DNA from: Chrysomallon squamiferum
Taxonomy: Eukaryota; Mollusca; Gastropoda; Neomphalida; Peltospiridae
NCBI GenBank assembly: GCA_012295275.1
Contig: CM022673.1
Coordinates: 9,835,788 to 9,899,787 of the forward strand
Direction: 5' to 3'
Length of the DNA: 64,000 nt
Part shown: positions 61,001-64,000 of the stretch, one piece after another
How positions within the stretch are numbered: the stretch's first letter is position 1
Layout: each line of letters begins with the position of its first letter
Notes under the pieces: generated by a model
What the model was told of the DNA's origin: nothing
What the model saw: only the letters and a program-made list of their open reading frames with translations
The model's database searches: none
Position numbers and translations under genes: made by a program

Positions 61001-63559
61001 AGAACTAATAGGAATGTCAAACTCTTGGTTCATGAAAGCTGCTGCTTGTGGCACTTGGTGTGGGGATTTTTTTACAGCTTGGATGGTAAGACCTAAATCA
61101 GTTCAGTGTTCTGAAAGGGAAACAAGGACAAAGGCACAATCATTCAACACTTAGTTTTTCTATTAAATTGCATATATTTGAGAAAAAAAAAAAAAAAAAT
61201 AATAATAAAAAAAAATAATAAAATGATTTTTATTAGTTGATTAGCTGTTTCACTTATATCATTTATAGGTTGGACATTTTTCTATCTTTATTAACATTTA
61301 GTAGCATATTATTTTTACTTCTTATTAAATCATTTTCTTTCTTCTTTTTTTTTTTGGAAACATTTTCTACTTTTTTCTTTCTTTTTTCTCTATTCACTGC
61401 ATACTTTGAAACAGATTCTACTTTTTCCAGATAGATATGTTTTTAATTTACTTTTGTGTTACAACAAAATTATTAATTAACAGGTAACAGATATAATGCT
61501 ACAAGAAAAACTGTATCCTAAATGGGCTGTACGTGTAAGAGCATGGTGGATTGACAAATACAACAGAATCATATTATTTTGGATTGTCACCTTGTTAACA
61601 TCGTTTGCTGTCATCTTTACTATATCAACTGATTTTATCAGCTGGGATACACTGAATCATGACTTCCTTCCAACCAATGAGTTATCCAGATCCTTCTTGG
61701 CTTCTTTTATATTGGTCTTTGACATCATGATTGTCATGCAGGTATTTAAATGGATACATTATCTCTTGTTGTCAGTGAATAATAAATGATTACCTCCTAT
61801 TTGAATGCATGATAATGAGTGGTTTTGACGTGTTATATGCATTACATAACAGCTGGAAGTTTCTGAATACAGTGGAGCATTGTTTAATAGTTTATTTTAC
61901 AGTTTGTGTGAAAATATTTTCCTTCTATTTATTTTGCCCCTTCTCTCATGTGTGTGTGTGTGTGTGTGTGTTTGTGTAAAGAGGTTTATGAATAATGTTA
62001 TTAAATACAATGAAATTAATGGCTATTTAAAGGACATATAATTTTATTATTTCTGTGTTTAATTTTACAACAATACATAAAAAATACAAACATTGGTATT
62101 CATTTTAATATTACAGCCAGCAAAACTATTTTACTTAAATATAATATGATTAATATTGTTACAGGATTGGGATTTCCCTCATTTTCTAAATCCCATTGAT
62201 ATCAAACTACCAGGATTAAACACTGCTCACATAGAATTTGATATACCAAAGTATCTGAAGAGAGAATCCTGGCATTTCCATATTACTGGTATGTATGAAA
62301 TAAATAAATATAATTATTTATAATCATAATAATGTGTATATATTTGTGAAGAAGATAAAGTGCTAAACATGGAATAACAACAAAATTTTAATACTGGATT
62401 ATGTTAAATATATCCTTGGTTTTTAATCAAAAGCACTGAATATTTCGGATTGTTTTGCAGAGTAACAGAAAGCAAAATATTAGCATAACATAAATATGCA
62501 GGTAAATCCTTAAACTGGTTATAAGGAAGAAGGAAGTAATCCATTTACTAAATGACTCATTCAACATATTTCTCAATCTGTGATTAAGGACCTTACAGAT
62601 AACAAGCTGTCTTCTGATGATTGGCTGCTCTTTTAGCTTTTATCTTCAGCTTCTTTTAACACAGACCTTTTATCGCTGGTTTCCTATAATTCTCTTTACT
62701 ATATCCTGTAATTCACTGCATCCTAGCCAAGCTCTCAAATCACTGAGCCACACTGTACATTTCTCAATGAAACTAAAGAAACCAGAAAATATATTCCTAC
62801 TTAAAAATATTTCTAAAGCTACATTTTATGAAGGTTGGCTTAAAATAAATGAAATTGATGAAAGAGTGAAAACTTAGGGCTTTCATTATTATTATTTCAT
62901 TTGCCATTTTAGTGATTCCATGACTTACAAATCAGTAGTTTTCATTCCTTTTTATTTCTAATTATTTTATCGTAACAGGAAAATGGTTCAATTATGGGAT
63001 ATTATTTTTTGTCATTCTTCTCGACATGAACATGTGGAAGAACCAGATCTTCTATCAGCCAGTAGACTATGGCCAGTATACTGATGCAGATGGTAGAATA
63101 CATACTGTACTTGATGAGTACAGCCTCAACACGTTCAATGCATCACTTCTGACATACAGTTACAGAAACAACACCATAAATCCTGCCACTAATGAAACTT
63201 TCATCTCTGGGGATGGGGTTATGAACAGTCGATTCTATAACTTTTCACTTCCTGTCAAAGCTATAGCATTCATTCCAAATATTGCAGTGTTTTTGTTGTT
63301 TGGTATTCTCATCTGGGTTTATGGCCGATTTAAACCAACCAAAGATGATCCTTATGCCGGGAGATTAAAGAAACGCAAGAAAGGCTGGCGAAGATTCAGT
63401 GATAAATTCAGGTTCAAAAACCTGAGGAAAGGGATTAGAAGTGCTGAACCAGTGCTGAAACATTTCAAGAACAGAGGTAACCACAAAGAGGATATTGAAG
63501 ATGCCTGTAAAGAGGAGAATAACCTGGAAAATCAGCAATCTGTAAATGATAGAAATTAA
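57907..63559 (+). CDS. TMEM117: TMEM117 multi-pass membrane protein
   Basis: Six exons (57907-58050, 58647-59265, 60850-61085, 61484-61741, 62165-62288, 62979-63559), every junction GT-AG and in frame, give 653 residues. From residue 164 the protein follows human TMEM117 closely: MEKDFRYYFQHP, FLIYAEDPVAHS, WRLKMFQGDKGSW, GTWCGDFFTAWMVTD, SFILVFDIMIVMQDWDFPHF, HITGKWFNYG and LDMNMWKNQIFY. Several hydrophobic helices, an N-glycosylation-rich loop (NATNET-type sites) and a basic C-terminal tail are visible. TMEM117 is poorly understood. The human protein has been linked to ER-stress-induced loss of mitochondrial membrane potential. The first 163 residues are acidic, Asn-rich and without counterpart in human TMEM117. 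Start chosen at 57907; an in-frame ATG 33 bases upstream (57874) is possible. Confidence 0.95.
58051..58646 (+). other. TMEM117 intron 1
   Basis: Holds the inverted-repeat element with telomere-type repeats (58086-58173) and a poly-T run (58516-58533). Nothing else was recognised. Confidence 0.85.
58086..58173. mobile_element. Tiny inverted-repeat element enclosing telomere-type repeats
   Basis: Left arm GGTGGTCCAAAAGTAGCTGGACA (58086-58108) and right arm TGTCCACCTACTTTTGGACCACC (58151-58173) are inverted repeats with one mismatch. Between them lie about five tandem TAACCC units (about 58114-58144). The arms resemble Tc1/mariner-type termini (CAGGGTGGTCC, present as its complement at the right edge). 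It looks like a MITE, or like a foldback structure that captured telomeric DNA. Confidence 0.75.
58647..59265 (+). CDS. TMEM117: TMEM117 exon 2
   Basis: The acceptor TTTCTCTTTACAG enters in phase 0. The first 115 codons are acidic and Asn-rich, then MEKDFRYYF begins the conserved domain with its first two membrane segments. Exit phase 1 after VHTLLF at GTAAGT. Confidence 0.93.
59266..60849 (+). other. TMEM117 intron 2
   Basis: AT-rich and poor in microsatellites. An open stretch at 59732-59944 has no similarity to TMEM117, whose flanking exons are contiguous in the human protein, so it is not counted as an exon. Confidence 0.85.
60850..61085 (+). CDS. TMEM117: TMEM117 exon 3
   Basis: Completes FNKVWRLKMF and encodes WVIIFLSVVLTVFIFSHLYN and GTWCGDFFTAWM. 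Exit phase 0 at GTAAGA. Confidence 0.96.
61086..61483 (+). other. TMEM117 intron 3
   Basis: AT-rich with poly-A (61183-61199) and T-rich stretches. Nothing else was seen. Confidence 0.9.
61484..61741 (+). CDS. TMEM117: TMEM117 exon 4
   Basis: Begins VTDIMLQEKLYPKW. Contains two membrane segments and DFISWDTLNHDFLP, and ends SFILVFDIMIVMQ. Phase 0 to 0. Confidence 0.96.
61742..62164 (+). other. TMEM117 intron 4
   Basis: AT-rich with a short TG run (61951-61970). Nothing else was seen. Confidence 0.9.
62165..62288 (+). CDS. TMEM117: TMEM117 exon 5
   Basis: Reads DWDFPHFLNPIDIKLPGL, an extramembrane segment, and ends SWHFHIT in phase 1. No long open frame marks it; it was found from splice sites and similarity. 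Confidence 0.95.
62289..62978 (+). other. TMEM117 intron 5
   Basis: No feature beyond AT-rich sequence. An open stretch at 62617-62877 is not similar to the family. Confidence 0.88.
62979..63559 (+). CDS. TMEM117: TMEM117 exon 6 (last)
   Basis: Begins GKWFNYG and LDMNMWKNQIFYQP. Carries an N-glycosylation-rich loop, a final membrane segment (NIAVFLLFGILIWVYGRF) and a basic tail (KKRKKGWRR) followed by an acidic end, stopping at 63559. Confidence 0.96.
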
Positions 63560-64000
63560 ATTATAGAGTGTTTAAATTTGATTTCATAAACCATATGGTT
63601 ATAGCAAAATTGCTGTTAGATAACTAAGTATTGCCTTAATATATTAAGCTTTATTCGTTTTGCCATGTGTCTTTACAATTTGTTTTATATGCTTTAATTA
63701 TATACAGTGCTTAACAGTCAATGTAGTTATTACAAAGACTTGCTTAAATTTAAAAATATTGAAAGCTAACATCAACAGATGTTTTCCTTTAGTTAACAAC
63801 ATGAATTGCAAATTATAAAAACCAGATGTACAGTACTAATTTTACATTTAGCAAGGAATTTCATTTTATTTTAATATATTTAATATTAAGATGAATAATT
63901 AATCACTTTTGTGCAATGCTGTTATATTCATAGGCTCTGTTTGTTATCTTTTATTGTGGGATGAAAGATTAAAGTCTTGAAATCCTGAAAGCCTATGGGC
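63560..64000 (+). other. TMEM117 3' untranslated region
   Basis: AT-rich sequence following the stop codon. An ATTAAA at about 63969-63974, near the window edge, is a possible polyadenylation signal. Confidence 0.5.

Noticed and set aside
62617-62877. Open frame in TMEM117 intron 5
   Set aside because: Not similar to the family; flanking exons join directly as HITG-KWFNYG.

Overview
This window is nuclear DNA of an animal, most likely a lophotrochozoan and probably a mollusc. The genes are split by canonical GT-AG introns into short exons. The background is strongly AT-rich and packed with microsatellites, tRNA-derived SINEs and small inverted-repeat transposons. The class (gastropod or cephalopod) cannot be settled from the sequence. 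Nearly all long open frames in the window are microsatellite translations. The real genes had to be assembled exon by exon from splice sites, reading phase and protein family resemblance.

Four genes are supported. (1) 9771-30153, plus strand: an Hv-family voltage-gated proton channel with common exons from 23466 on. It has four candidate alternative first exons (9771, 15505, 18845, 19322), all leaving in the same phase. The S4 segment lacks the first gating arginine, the S1-S2 loop is about 110 residues, and exon 2 carries a one-base frame break within S1. (2) 37974-42118, minus strand: a small Ly6/quiver-type (LU domain) protein with a signal peptide and a GPI-type tail. (3) 44755-56399, minus strand: a predicted signal peptide-CCP-CCP-LU-hydrophobic tail protein, which looks like an exon-shuffled fusion of sushi modules onto the same LU scaffold. 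(4) 57907-63559, plus strand: a TMEM117 orthologue with a 163-residue acidic N-terminal extension.

Layout: 1-9.5 kb is repeat-filled intergenic DNA. 9.5-30 kb is the proton channel with long 5' introns. 30-38 kb is intergenic and holds SINEs, a minisatellite and a pogo/Tigger-like inverted-repeat element. 38-56.4 kb holds the two LU genes in tandem, with a hAT-like element in an intron of the first. 56.4-57.9 kb is a divergent promoter interval between the CCP-LU gene and TMEM117. 58-64 kb is TMEM117, whose first intron contains a tiny inverted-repeat element enclosing telomere-type repeats.

The genes do not form an operon or an obvious single pathway. All four products are membrane or surface proteins. 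The two LU genes are probably related by tandem duplication. The strongest candidates for something new are the CCP-CCP-LU architecture and the multi-promoter, R1-less proton channel.
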